In this document: piece after piece, positions 7,161 to 15,637 of the stretch
Numbering within the stretch: the stretch's first letter is position 1
Layout of the letters: every line of letters begins with the position of its first letter
Program-made: the position numbers and the translations under genes
Notes under the pieces: generated by a model
Database searches by the model: none
Seen by the model: only the letters and a program-made list of their open reading frames with translations
What the model was told of the DNA's origin: nothing
NCBI RefSeq assembly: GCF_900143285.1
Contig: NZ_FRDN01000012.1
Coordinates: 1 to 64,000 of the forward strand
From: Desulfitobacterium chlororespirans DSM 11544
Lineage (GTDB): Bacteria > Bacillota > Desulfitobacteriia > Desulfitobacteriales > Desulfitobacteriaceae
Length of the DNA stretch: 64,000 nt
Direction: 5' to 3'

Positions 7161-8966
7161 ATGAATACAGCGGTATTAAAACTTGAGAAACATCTCCCTT
7201 TGATTGATACTCTTAGAACCTATAAGAAGGAGTATATCAAGAAGGATATAACTGCCGCCTTGACGGTGGCGGTGATTGCTGTTCCTCAATCGATGGCGTA
7301 TGCACTGATTGCAGGGGTCAACCCGGTTTATGGTCTTTATACGGCAATTGTGTCAACCATTTTCTGCTCGCTCTTTTCCAGCTCCAATCACTTGATCGGG
7401 GGACCGACCAATGCGATCGCCCTCCTGGTCGCCAGCAGTATGAAAAATTATATGGGTTTGGAAAACGCTTATGAAATACTCTTTCTCTTGACTTTTTTGG
7501 TTGGTGCGCTGCAATTGCTGTTTGGGGTATTAAGACTTGGCAAATTAATCAACTTTGTCTCCCATTCGGTGATTGTCGGTTTTACTGCCGGTGCGGCCGT
7601 ACTGATCGGATTAGGTCAATTGAACTCATTTCTGGGTATTTCCATCCCGAATTCTTCGGAAATGTCGACCCTTAATAAATTAGTCTATATCCTGACTCAT
7701 TTGGAAACGGTTAATTATTACGCCCTTGGGTTAGGCCTGCTCTCGATCCTTGTCATTATGATTTGTAAAAAAATAAACAGAAATCTGCCCGGCGCCTTAC
7801 TGGGAGTCTGCCTCTCCTCGGCTCTGGTAGCCATGTTCTCCTTGGAGCAATTTGGAGTAAAGCTCACCGGAACGATTCCATCCCAGCTGCCGCCTTTTAG
7901 AATGATCCATTTTGATTGGGGAATGGCCGGCGAATTACTGAGCGGTGCTTTCGCAATTGCCATTATTGCTTTGGTAGAGGCTATTTCAATTTCCAAGGCG
8001 ATTGCCTCCCAATCCAGACAAAAAATTGATGCCAATCAGGAGATCATCGGGCAAGGAATCACCAACGTGGTTGCCCCCTTCTTTCAATGTTTTCCGGGAA
8101 CCGGCTCGTTCAGCCGCTCTGCCATCAATTTCCAAAGCGGCGCTGCCACACGTATAGCAGGTATTCTTTCAGGGGTTTTTGTGGCCATTGTGCTTCTTTT
8201 CCTGGGCTCCTATGCCAAATATATTCCCATGGCCAGTTTGGCCGGCGTCATATTAAACATTGCCTATAATATGGTGAATAGAGCCGAGATTAAAAGAATA
8301 TTTAAGTTAAACAAAGCAGACGCCTTAGTCATGGGCACCACAGCCATTGCGGCAGTGCTCTTGCCCCATTTGGATACGGCGGTTTATTTAGGGATTGCCG
8401 TCTCAATTATGATCTATCTGCGGGAAGGCAGCAAAGTGCATATCAAAATCCTTACTCCTGCTCAGGGAAAGGAGAATGCCTTCCTCGAAAAAGAGATCCA
8501 ATCGGTTGAGGAAAAAGCAGATACGCTCATCGTGCATATCCAAGGCAATCTTTACTTCGGCTGTGCCGATGAACTGGAAAAGAAGTTGGATTTGCTCGTT
8601 GGCAAAGCCAGTATTGTGATCATTCGCATGAAAAGAGTGAATAGTATTGATGTGACCTCCCTGGATACCCTCAAGCTGTTTGTCCAGAAGATCAAAGAAA
8701 CGGGAGGAAAAGTTATCATATCCGGTGTGAGTTCAAATGTCGATAAATTGCTGACCGAATCAAAGCTTGCCCAGGAAATAGGTGATGAGAATATTTTTAT
8801 TTCTCAGGAAGATTTATTCGCATCATCCAACCAAGCCTTAAACAGAGCAAAGTATTTTCTGGATTACGATATCAGCAAAGTTAAAGAAATGTTCAGCAAT
8901 AGCGCCTTTGTATTCAATGATCAATTTGATTCATCACGACAAGCCGTTTCGCAGAACACGAATTAG
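7161..8966 (+). CDS. SulP family anion permease with STAS domain
   Basis: About 601 aa from ATG 7161 (AAGGTAAGGGG ribosome site). The frame is open much further upstream, but that part overlaps the carbonic anhydrase gene and is not coding-like. The SulP signature region AVPQSMAYALIAGVNPVYGLYTA starts near residue 38, followed by multiple membrane segments to about residue 420. A C-terminal cytoplasmic STAS domain follows (~450-555), with IVIIRMKRVNSIDVTSLDTL. Family members exchange sulfate, bicarbonate or other oxyanions with H+ or Na+. Carbonic anhydrase next door favours bicarbonate; the upstream TSUP gene would fit sulfur oxyanions. Confidence 0.88.
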   Translation: MNTAVLKLEKHLPLIDTLRTYKKEYIKKDITAALTVAVIAVPQSMAYALIAGVNPVYGLYTAIVSTIFCSLFSSSNHLIGGPTNAIALLVASSMKNYMGLENAYEILFLLTFLVGALQLLFGVLRLGKLINFVSHSVIVGFTAGAAVLIGLGQLNSFLGISIPNSSEMSTLNKLVYILTHLETVNYYALGLGLLSILVIMICKKINRNLPGALLGVCLSSALVAMFSLEQFGVKLTGTIPSQLPPFRMIHFDWGMAGELLSGAFAIAIIALVEAISISKAIASQSRQKIDANQEIIGQGITNVVAPFFQCFPGTGSFSRSAINFQSGAATRIAGILSGVFVAIVLLFLGSYAKYIPMASLAGVILNIAYNMVNRAEIKRIFKLNKADALVMGTTAIAAVLLPHLDTAVYLGIAVSIMIYLREGSKVHIKILTPAQGKENAFLEKEIQSVEEKADTLIVHIQGNLYFGCADELEKKLDLLVGKASIVIIRMKRVNSIDVTSLDTLKLFVQKIKETGGKVIISGVSSNVDKLLTESKLAQEIGDENIFISQEDLFASSNQALNRAKYFLDYDISKVKEMFSNSAFVFNDQFDSSRQAVSQNTN

Positions 8967-8979
8967 GAAGGAGAGACAC

Positions 8980-9456
8980 ATGCGAAAAATTTACTTTATA
9001 CCTGAACGATGTAACGGATGCCTAGCTTGTGAGCAGGTTTGCCGCCAAAAGCAATCCCAAACCCAAAGCCTGTTTAACTCTAAAACTGAGACACCTTTAG
9101 CAAAGCCTCACATCAGAGTATCCGGAGCAGATGGCCGTTATTCAGTATCTGTTTGTCAAAACTGTGTCCACGCTTCCTGTGTGGAAGCTTGCATGGCCGG
9201 TGCCCTGAGTTATTCTGTGTCAGGACATGTGAGCCATGATGCCAGGCAATGTGTGAGCTGCTATATGTGTGTCATGGTGTGTCCGTTCGCCGCCATCGCT
9301 CCTCAGCTGACAACCGGCAAAGCCGGAAAATGTCAATTATGCCTGGATGAAGAACAACCGCCTTGTATTTTAGCTTGTTCGAGGAAGGCGCTCTTTTTTG
9401 GTACTGCCGCCGAGTATGAAAAAGAGATTGAAGGTGATCGGCTATGCATTATGTAA
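8980..9456 (+). CDS. Four-cluster ferredoxin-like subunit
   Basis: 158 aa from ATG 8980 (AGGAAGGAG). Four Cys groups of the HycB/DmsB/CooF type are visible: CNGCLACEQVC, CQNCVHASCVEAC, CVSCYMCVMVC and CQLC...CILAC. They should bind up to four [4Fe-4S] clusters and wire electrons to a molybdoenzyme. It begins 13 bases after the SulP gene and overlaps the following flavoprotein gene by 13 bases, so it is in the same operon. It is cytoplasmic, with no signal peptide. Confidence 0.88.
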   Translation: MRKIYFIPERCNGCLACEQVCRQKQSQTQSLFNSKTETPLAKPHIRVSGADGRYSVSVCQNCVHASCVEACMAGALSYSVSGHVSHDARQCVSCYMCVMVCPFAAIAPQLTTGKAGKCQLCLDEEQPPCILACSRKALFFGTAAEYEKEIEGDRLCIM

Positions 9457-10703
9457 TTATTGGCAACAGCGCCGCGGGAGTTTTTGCAGCGGAGGCGATC
9501 CGGGGACTTGACTCATCGGGAAAAATAACCATGATCTCCGAAGAGAACAACCGGCCTTACTCACGCTGCCTGACTTCCTATTATATTGGTGAAGAAATCG
9601 ATCAAGACCGCATTTATATTCGTGATGCCAATTTCTATGCGGCGACAGGCATTGACTTTATTCCGCAAAAGGTTGAACAGGTCAATGATACTGAGAAAAG
9701 CCTTACCTTGCAATCAGGGGAAATCGTCGGCTATGATAAGCTCTTGATTGCCACAGGTGCTTCTCCCTACTCCTTACCGGTTGAGGGACTTGATTTGGAA
9801 GGGGTATTCGAGCTCCGCACTCTGGAAGATGCCCGCAGGATCATGGATTTTGCCCCCCATGTTAAGGAAGCAGTGGTCATGGGAGCCGGATTAGTAGGGC
9901 TTAAGGGAGCCCATGGGCTCCATGAACTGGGGATTAAGGTTTCGCTCATCGTTAATTCCCGGATCATGTCCCGCTCAGTCGATCCTCATACCGGGCAAAT
10001 TATCACCGAGTTATTGGAGCAGGATGGCTATGAAATCATTTACAACACTAAATTAAGCAAGATTTTGGGCCAAGGCAAGGTAGAAGGAGTACGTCTTAGC
10101 TCCGGAAAGGAAATTCCTTGTCAATTGGTGCTGATGGCCGCTGGAGTCAGCCCCAATGTCGATCTGGTAAAAAACACCGGTATCGAGGTTAATAACGGGA
10201 TTATCGTCGATAAGCATATGCAAACGACAGTTCCCGATATCTATGCAGCAGGAGATGTTGCCGAAGCGTATCACGCTGTTTGGGATGAAAAAAGGGTTAT
10301 TTCCATCTGGCCTGTGGCGACAGCGCAAGGAACCGTGGCCGGCAGCAATATGGTCGGAGTGGAGAGAATTTATGAGGGATCAGTCGGCTCTAATTCAGCA
10401 GTATTTTGCGGCGTTGGCGTCGTTTCGGCGGGAATTCCTTATTTGCCCACCGGAGAAGGGCAAGAGCTGAGCACTTATGATAAAGTAACCAAACGTTATC
10501 GCAAGTTTATTGTCAAGGATGACATTCTGGTGGGGATGATCATGGTCGGCGATATTGATGGCGCCGGTATTCTGACCGCTATGATCAAGCAAAAAACCAA
10601 AGTAAGCCTGGAGACCTTAAACTATTGGCTCAATCATCCGGTCCGGTTTCAGGGATATTGCGGAGCAGAAGCAAAAGGGGGAATTGTCTGTGGCATTTGT
10701 TAG
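9444..10703 (+). CDS. FAD-dependent NAD(P)H oxidoreductase with Cys-rich tail
   Basis: 419 aa. An FAD-binding fold starts at residue 5 (GNSAAG); a second NAD(P)-binding fold has GAGLVGLKGAHGL near residue 150; the conserved AAGDVAEAY lies near residue 270. This is the layout of NADH oxidase, rubredoxin reductase and nitrite-reductase-like flavoproteins. The last 16 residues carry three cysteines (CGAEAKGGIVCGIC), which is unusual and might bind a cluster or metal. It overlaps the preceding ferredoxin gene by 13 bases and the following molybdoenzyme gene slightly. It probably links the molybdoenzyme to the NAD(P)H pool. Confidence 0.85.
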   Translation: MHYVIIGNSAAGVFAAEAIRGLDSSGKITMISEENNRPYSRCLTSYYIGEEIDQDRIYIRDANFYAATGIDFIPQKVEQVNDTEKSLTLQSGEIVGYDKLLIATGASPYSLPVEGLDLEGVFELRTLEDARRIMDFAPHVKEAVVMGAGLVGLKGAHGLHELGIKVSLIVNSRIMSRSVDPHTGQIITELLEQDGYEIIYNTKLSKILGQGKVEGVRLSSGKEIPCQLVLMAAGVSPNVDLVKNTGIEVNNGIIVDKHMQTTVPDIYAAGDVAEAYHAVWDEKRVISIWPVATAQGTVAGSNMVGVERIYEGSVGSNSAVFCGVGVVSAGIPYLPTGEGQELSTYDKVTKRYRKFIVKDDILVGMIMVGDIDGAGILTAMIKQKTKVSLETLNYWLNHPVRFQGYCGAEAKGGIVCGIC

Positions 10704-12759
10704 AGTCCAGGGACTTCATAGAAATAGAACCGTTATGCCGGACAGTGACAAGGTTAAAACCTCAATTTGCTGCCTTTGCAACGGTGGGTGCGGGCTGAAA
10801 GTTCATATAGGCCCTGAGGGAACTATAAAAGCTATTTATGGCGATCCGGATAATCCCTATAATAAAGGCAAAATATGCCCAAAACCCATCGAGATTATTG
10901 AAAACCTGCGGGGACCGGAACGGGTTCGCTATCCTTTGAAGAAAGTCAACGGTGAATTTGTGCGGATCAGCTGGGAGGAAGCCATCGATACCATTGCCAA
11001 GAAGTATAAGGGGTTCTCAGACAACTTCGGCACAGGTTCTGTGATCGGCATTACCTCTAAAATTGGCGGCTCCTTCAGCAAGTTCGCCCTGAAGATTTTT
11101 GGCGAAATAGCCGGTTTTGCCAACTATGGCACTGGACCCATTTGTTTCAGCTCAGAGGAAAAAGTCAGAAAAGAAATGTTCGGCAAGGCTGCGGCTTCAG
11201 CGCCCCTTCATGATGTCATTTACTCAAAGCTTGTTTTAAACGTGGGCAATAACTGTGCCCAAACAAAAGCCGGACAATTTCATTGGCTGCAGGAAGGCCA
11301 AAAACATGGCGCTAAAATCATCACTATCGATACCCGTTATACGGAAACCGCCCAGCTCAGCGATCAATTTATTCAAGTTAACCCAGGCACCGATGCTGCT
11401 TTAGGTATGGCCCTTCTGCATCTGGTCATTAAGCATAAGCACTATGACGAAGCATTTGTCCGCGATCAAGTGAATGGCTTTGCGGAACTGGCTCAAGCGG
11501 TTGAAGATTTTACAGCAGAGAAGGCGGCGGCGATCACCGGGGTACCGCAAAAGGTCATTGAGGAGCTGGCCTATGAGCTGGGCACCCAAAAACCTGCCAT
11601 TATGTGGCCGGGACGAGGCATTGTCATGGTCAACAATGGAGAGCAGGCCTTGATGGCTTTTGAATCCTTATTTGCCATTCTCGGCAATGTAGGCAAACCG
11701 GGTGCAGGAGTGGTTTCCCATATTAATGGGTATGGACAGCCGGCTGATTTGATCAAACCGGAACATGTCGTCAAGCCCAGCTTTAAACTTCCGGCTGACA
11801 AGGTCATCGCAGGGATGGAGACCGGTCAGATCAAAATGATCTATATTGCGGGCAACCCTTGTGCTAACTGGCCGGAAAGCGCTCGTATGAAAAAGGCCTT
11901 AGAGAAGCTTGATTTCGTTGTATCCCATACCTTAACCCTTGATGACTCCGCCTGTTTAGCCCATATCGTCATCCCGGCAACCCATTGGCTGGAAGAAGCG
12001 GGCATGCAGCCGGGAATTCACAGAGTCATGCAATGGCGGGATAAAGCCGTGGAGCCTTATGGCGAATCAAAACCGGCGGCCGAAGTCTTTAAATTGCTTG
12101 CGGCAAAAATGGGTCTCCCCACAGAGTATTTTACCGACACCCCTGAAGAAGCCTGGGATATGGAGCGGCGGCATATTGCCGGTATCAGCGCCATTACCGT
12201 GGAAAAAATGCAGGAAAAGCCGGGCGGCGTCCATTATCCTTATCCTGAGGGCGGCGAAGAAAGCCACAGGCTGTACAGCAAAGGCTTCAATACCCCCTCC
12301 AAGAAGGTTGAATTATTGAGGGGGAAAGGGAGTGTGCTTCACTACAAAGATCCCTTGAAATCCCCGGGAAATGAAGCGTTGAGTATTGAAGACTATCCTT
12401 ACTTCATCAGCTCAGTTAAGGTGGCTGCCCATTATCATACCCAATGTCAATACAGCAGATTGGCGCGGGAATTCGAAAAGCCCTATGTGGAGGTTCATCC
12501 CCAGACGGCACTTAAGCTTGGCGTTAAGGATGGCGAGGCGATCCGGATTGAGACGCCGTCAGGGGCCATTTCCCTGCCGGCTAAGTTAACTTACTCCGTG
12601 CCGCAAAATCATTTCTTTACTCAACCTTACTTCAGCAAACGATATAATTCAGACTCGATCAATACCCTATTGCCCAGCGTGCTGGATCAGCCCGGCGGGA
12701 ATTTCCCTCATAAAAACGTACTCTGCCGGGCCTATTCCGAAGGGGGATGTAAAAAATGA
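10690..12759 (+). CDS. Molybdopterin oxidoreductase (DMSO reductase superfamily)
   Basis: About 689 aa from GTG 10690, chosen because AGGGGG lies eight bases upstream; TTG 10684 and ATG 10735 are alternatives. An N-terminal [4Fe-4S] motif (CCLCNGGCGL...GKICPKP) is followed by the molybdopterin domain and a C-terminal dinucleotide-binding domain. NYGTGPICFSSEEK near residue 145 probably supplies a Cys ligand to Mo, as in formate dehydrogenase and periplasmic nitrate reductase types. There is no selenocysteine codon and no Tat signal, so it is cytoplasmic. Neighbours supply ferredoxins and an NAD(P)H flavoprotein. The substrate could be formate/CO2 or a sulfur oxyanion; sequence reading alone does not settle it. 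Confidence 0.85.
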   Translation: MAFVRVQGLHRNRTVMPDSDKVKTSICCLCNGGCGLKVHIGPEGTIKAIYGDPDNPYNKGKICPKPIEIIENLRGPERVRYPLKKVNGEFVRISWEEAIDTIAKKYKGFSDNFGTGSVIGITSKIGGSFSKFALKIFGEIAGFANYGTGPICFSSEEKVRKEMFGKAAASAPLHDVIYSKLVLNVGNNCAQTKAGQFHWLQEGQKHGAKIITIDTRYTETAQLSDQFIQVNPGTDAALGMALLHLVIKHKHYDEAFVRDQVNGFAELAQAVEDFTAEKAAAITGVPQKVIEELAYELGTQKPAIMWPGRGIVMVNNGEQALMAFESLFAILGNVGKPGAGVVSHINGYGQPADLIKPEHVVKPSFKLPADKVIAGMETGQIKMIYIAGNPCANWPESARMKKALEKLDFVVSHTLTLDDSACLAHIVIPATHWLEEAGMQPGIHRVMQWRDKAVEPYGESKPAAEVFKLLAAKMGLPTEYFTDTPEEAWDMERRHIAGISAITVEKMQEKPGGVHYPYPEGGEESHRLYSKGFNTPSKKVELLRGKGSVLHYKDPLKSPGNEALSIEDYPYFISSVKVAAHYHTQCQYSRLAREFEKPYVEVHPQTALKLGVKDGEAIRIETPSGAISLPAKLTYSVPQNHFFTQPYFSKRYNSDSINTLLPSVLDQPGGNFPHKNVLCRAYSEGGCKK

Positions 12760-13307
12760 GCGATATGGCGATGTTGATCGACAGCACCTCCTGCATTGGG
12801 TGCAAAGCCTGTTTAGCGGCCTGCAAGCAGGAGAATGGCCTGGCCACAGATAATAACTACCTGAAAATGCACCCGGTTGAATTTCTGAACGATCATTATG
12901 TAAGGTATTACGCCCATGTATCCTGCCGTCATTGCAGTGAGCCGCAATGTGCGGCGGTTTGCCCGGTGGGAGCAATTAAACGCACTGAAGACGGTGTCGT
13001 CCTTCATAATGAATTGTTATGCATGGGCTGTCAGGTATGTGCAGCGGTTTGCCCTTATGCAGCCATGCGCATCATGAATAACGGCCTTGTCGGTAAATGC
13101 ACTCTGTGTCAAGAGCGCATAAGCTCCGGCTTATCCCCGGCCTGTGTCGACCTTTGCCCCACCAGTGCCAGGGTATTCGACACCAAAGAAAAGGTGGCTA
13201 AGCTTGCCGGGGAAAGAGAAATTGCAGCGGAGAAAAAAGGCTATAAAGCACAAGTTGAGGGGCTCGATAATCAAAATATGGTGTTAACTTTGTTCCCGGG
13301 AAGATAG
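12756..13307 (+). CDS. Four-cluster ferredoxin-like electron transfer subunit
   Basis: 183 aa with four [4Fe-4S] motifs of the DmsB/FdnH kind: CIGCKACLAAC, CRHCSEPQCAAVC, CMGCQVCAAVC and CTLC...CVDLC. The start ATG overlaps the stop of the molybdoenzyme gene by four bases, so the two are translationally coupled and likely form a complex. It is the last gene of the operon; a bidirectional terminator follows. The presence of two different four-cluster proteins in one operon suggests one serves the molybdoenzyme and the other the flavoprotein. Confidence 0.88.
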   Translation: MSDMAMLIDSTSCIGCKACLAACKQENGLATDNNYLKMHPVEFLNDHYVRYYAHVSCRHCSEPQCAAVCPVGAIKRTEDGVVLHNELLCMGCQVCAAVCPYAAMRIMNNGLVGKCTLCQERISSGLSPACVDLCPTSARVFDTKEKVAKLAGEREIAAEKKGYKAQVEGLDNQNMVLTLFPGR

Positions 13308-13334
13308 TTGACGGATATCGTCCGACATCCTCTT

Positions 13335-13387
13335 GCCCGGAAAAGCAAAGAGACCGTTGTGATGACGGTCTTTTTGTTTTCCCGGGC
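13335..13387. terminator. Bidirectional terminator between convergent genes
   Basis: Core stem GACCGT/ACGGTC (13352-13370) followed by TTTTTG. The pairing extends outward through AAAG...CTTT to GCCCGG/CCGGGC, so it can end transcription from both the molybdoenzyme operon and the minus-strand activator gene. Confidence 0.85.
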
Positions 13388-13404
13388 AATGATACTTGGG
13401 GTAT

Positions 13405-15294
13405 TTAAGCTTTGGGCAGGCTGATCTTCAGCTCTTTCATCTTTCGGTATAGGGTCGTACGGCTGATGCCTAAGAGCCGGGAAGCAGGCAGAATTTTACC
13501 GTCAGTTTTAACCAGGGCCTGGAGAATGATCTGACGGGTTTGGTAATCAAGCATAGAAACAGATTCATCTTCATCTTTCTCACTTAGGGATTCTCTCACT
13601 TCCGGAGGCAGATCCCGGACGGTGAGCAGAGAATCGTCACACATAGCGACCATCCCGGCCAGGCAATTTTCCAATTCGCGAACATTTCCCGGCCAGCTAT
13701 AGGAATAAAAATACGGATAGACGCTCTCAGCCATGTCGATTATGGGCCGGCTGACAGCGGCACAGGCTTTATGTATAAAATGAGTGACCAGCTCAGGCAA
13801 ATCTTCCAGCCGCTCCTTGAGCGGCGGCAGCTCGATGGATACCACCTTAAGCCGATAGAACAAATCATGGCGAAAGGCATGGGCATCCACAAGGGCCTTT
13901 AAATCTTTGTGGGAAGCCGTGATCACACGCACATCAATTTTCTGCAAGGTTTTGCCCCCGATGCGCACCAGTGCTTTTTCCTGAAGCAAACGCAAAAGGG
14001 CCACCTGGGCATTGAGCGGCATATCCCCGATCTCATCCAGGAAAATGGTGCCTCCATGAGCAAGTTCAAATTTTCCCGGTTGTCCCCCGCGGCGGGCACC
14101 TGTAAAAGCGCCGTCGGCGTAGCCGAACAATTCACTTTCCAGAAGGGTGTTGGGAATGGCGGCACAGTTAAGCGCAATAAAAGGTCCGTTGCGGCGCGGG
14201 CTTATTTCATGGATCATACGGGCAATAATCTCTTTTCCCGTTCCGGTCTGCCCTTGCAGGAGGATGGAGAAATCGGTTTGAGACGCCTTGTGGGCTTTTT
14301 CCAGAATCTCACGTGATTTAAGGCTGGTTCTCCCTACCCAGCTCAAGTTATCAAGGTTCTGGCCGGTAATTTGTATGACCCCCACAGCCCCCAAGGAGCT
14401 TCCCGAGTTGTCGGATATCCGTTGAAAGTGGGTCACCAGTTCATGGCCTTTGCCATCCTTATGTCTTAAATCAAGAGTATCCTGATTCAGCACCCAGCCT
14501 TTCGGAGCACCTAAAACATCGGTAACATGCCGGCCGATCAGGTCGTCTTTTTTTCGACCAATCAGAGAAGCACCCGTGGCATTGACTTGAGTAATCATGC
14601 CATGCCGGTCGATGGAAAGGCATCCGTCCTTTAAAAGATCAACAGCCAGCTTACTCCCCTGTTGATAGAATTTCAACTCTCTTTCAATCGTTAAATGCCG
14701 CAGGTTCTGCTCAATTAAACGGGCCCCGACCAGGGCTATGTCCAAAGTGCAATGCTGATTCCCTATTTCGGCGCTGATGTCGATCACACCAATGATTTCA
14801 CCTTGAAGTCCGTGGATGGGTGCGGCTGAACAGGTCAAGAAGTGGTTCTCCTGGACATAATGATCCATTCCCTGTATGGTAACGGGCATGCCTTCGATAA
14901 GTGCTGTGCCGATGGCATTGGTTCCTTTGACATCTTCCCCCCAATTGCCCCCCGGAGAAAGGAAAATCCGCTGGGCTTTGCTTAAGAAAGGACCATCCCC
15001 CAGGGATTCCAGAATAAAAGCATCCTTATCCCCAAGCAGAATGGAGAAATTAGAGCTGTTGAGGAGCTGGAACAGAAAAGGCAGGACAGAGCCGGCAGCA
15101 CGGATCAGATCTTCCCGTGATTCCCGCAATTCCCGTAAGCCGGAGTCGTTAAGAAACTTATTGTTTGAAATAACAGCAGGATCAATATTGTAGGCCAGAC
15201 TTCGTTGCCAAGAGCGGTAAATCAAAGGCGCAATATTCTGAACTGTCGGTTCTCCATTAACAAACCTCAGCCAATTCTCCTGTGGCATCATCAA
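13405..15294 (-). CDS. Sigma-54-dependent activator, AcoR-like
   Basis: 629 aa. The N-terminal GAF-like domain (residues ~60-200) contains NWGEDVKGTNAIGTAL, typical of the AcoR group. A PAS domain follows (~225-320), then an AAA+ domain with Walker A GQTGTGKE (~350) and the sigma-54 contact motif GAFTGA (~395). A C-terminal Fis-type helix-turn-helix ends in ASRLLGISRTTLYRKMKE. It is transcribed away from the aldehyde oxidoreductase gene, with 340 bases between them holding a consensus -24/-12 promoter and a large dyad. It almost certainly activates the mop operon in response to an aldehyde or related ligand. Confidence 0.93.
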   Translation of the reverse strand: MMMPQENWLRFVNGEPTVQNIAPLIYRSWQRSLAYNIDPAVISNNKFLNDSGLRELRESREDLIRAAGSVLPFLFQLLNSSNFSILLGDKDAFILESLGDGPFLSKAQRIFLSPGGNWGEDVKGTNAIGTALIEGMPVTIQGMDHYVQENHFLTCSAAPIHGLQGEIIGVIDISAEIGNQHCTLDIALVGARLIEQNLRHLTIERELKFYQQGSKLAVDLLKDGCLSIDRHGMITQVNATGASLIGRKKDDLIGRHVTDVLGAPKGWVLNQDTLDLRHKDGKGHELVTHFQRISDNSGSSLGAVGVIQITGQNLDNLSWVGRTSLKSREILEKAHKASQTDFSILLQGQTGTGKEIIARMIHEISPRRNGPFIALNCAAIPNTLLESELFGYADGAFTGARRGGQPGKFELAHGGTIFLDEIGDMPLNAQVALLRLLQEKALVRIGGKTLQKIDVRVITASHKDLKALVDAHAFRHDLFYRLKVVSIELPPLKERLEDLPELVTHFIHKACAAVSRPIIDMAESVYPYFYSYSWPGNVRELENCLAGMVAMCDDSLLTVRDLPPEVRESLSEKDEDESVSMLDYQTRQIILQALVKTDGKILPASRLLGISRTTLYRKMKELKISLPKA

Positions 15295-15442
15295 TCACTC
15301 CAAATCATAATAGGAGTCCCCATGCTACCATTAGTTCCCAATATTAAGGTTAGCACATCTATCGCTACTGTTCAATACCTACCGCAGCCAAGGCTCAAAT
15401 CCTTTTAAGAGCCAGGTGCTGTTCAGCTTAGTTACAGTGTTT

Positions 15443-15477
15443 CTGCCCAAAGTGTCCATTTTTGAAACATTGGGCAG
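15443..15477. promoter_or_regulatory. Upstream dyad, probable activator binding site for mop
   Basis: CTGCCCAA (15443-15450) and TTGGGCAG (15470-15477) are exact inverted arms. The interior continues the symmetry with GT-T-C...G-A-AC. Its centre lies ~120 bases upstream of the sigma-54 promoter, a normal distance for an enhancer of the divergent AcoR-like activator. Confidence 0.65.
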
Positions 15478-15571
15478 AGGGGCAGTTTCCAAAGAACGAA
15501 TAGTGGAGATTAAACTCCTTGATTTCTCAGATTATTTCCCGGCTTCATAAAAAAATCAGCAAGTCCATAAC

Positions 15572-15588
15572 TTGGCATGGAACTTGCA
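15572..15588 (+). promoter_or_regulatory. Sigma-54 (-24/-12) promoter of mop
   Basis: TTGGCATGGAACTTGCA matches the consensus TTGGCACG-N4-TTGCA closely, with GG and GC exactly ten bases apart. It lies 50 bases before the mop start codon. Confidence 0.9.
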
Positions 15589-15637
15589 ATATATAGTTCA
15601 AAGTTAAAAATATTCTGATAAAAAAGGAGTGGTTTCT

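Noticed and set aside
13909-14316. Plus-strand frame opposite the AcoR-like gene
   Set aside because: It is a shadow of the strongly conserved AAA+ domain on the minus strand and has no motif of its own. The same applies to the many long frames opposite mop, the radical SAM gene, the glycyl radical enzyme and ftsK.
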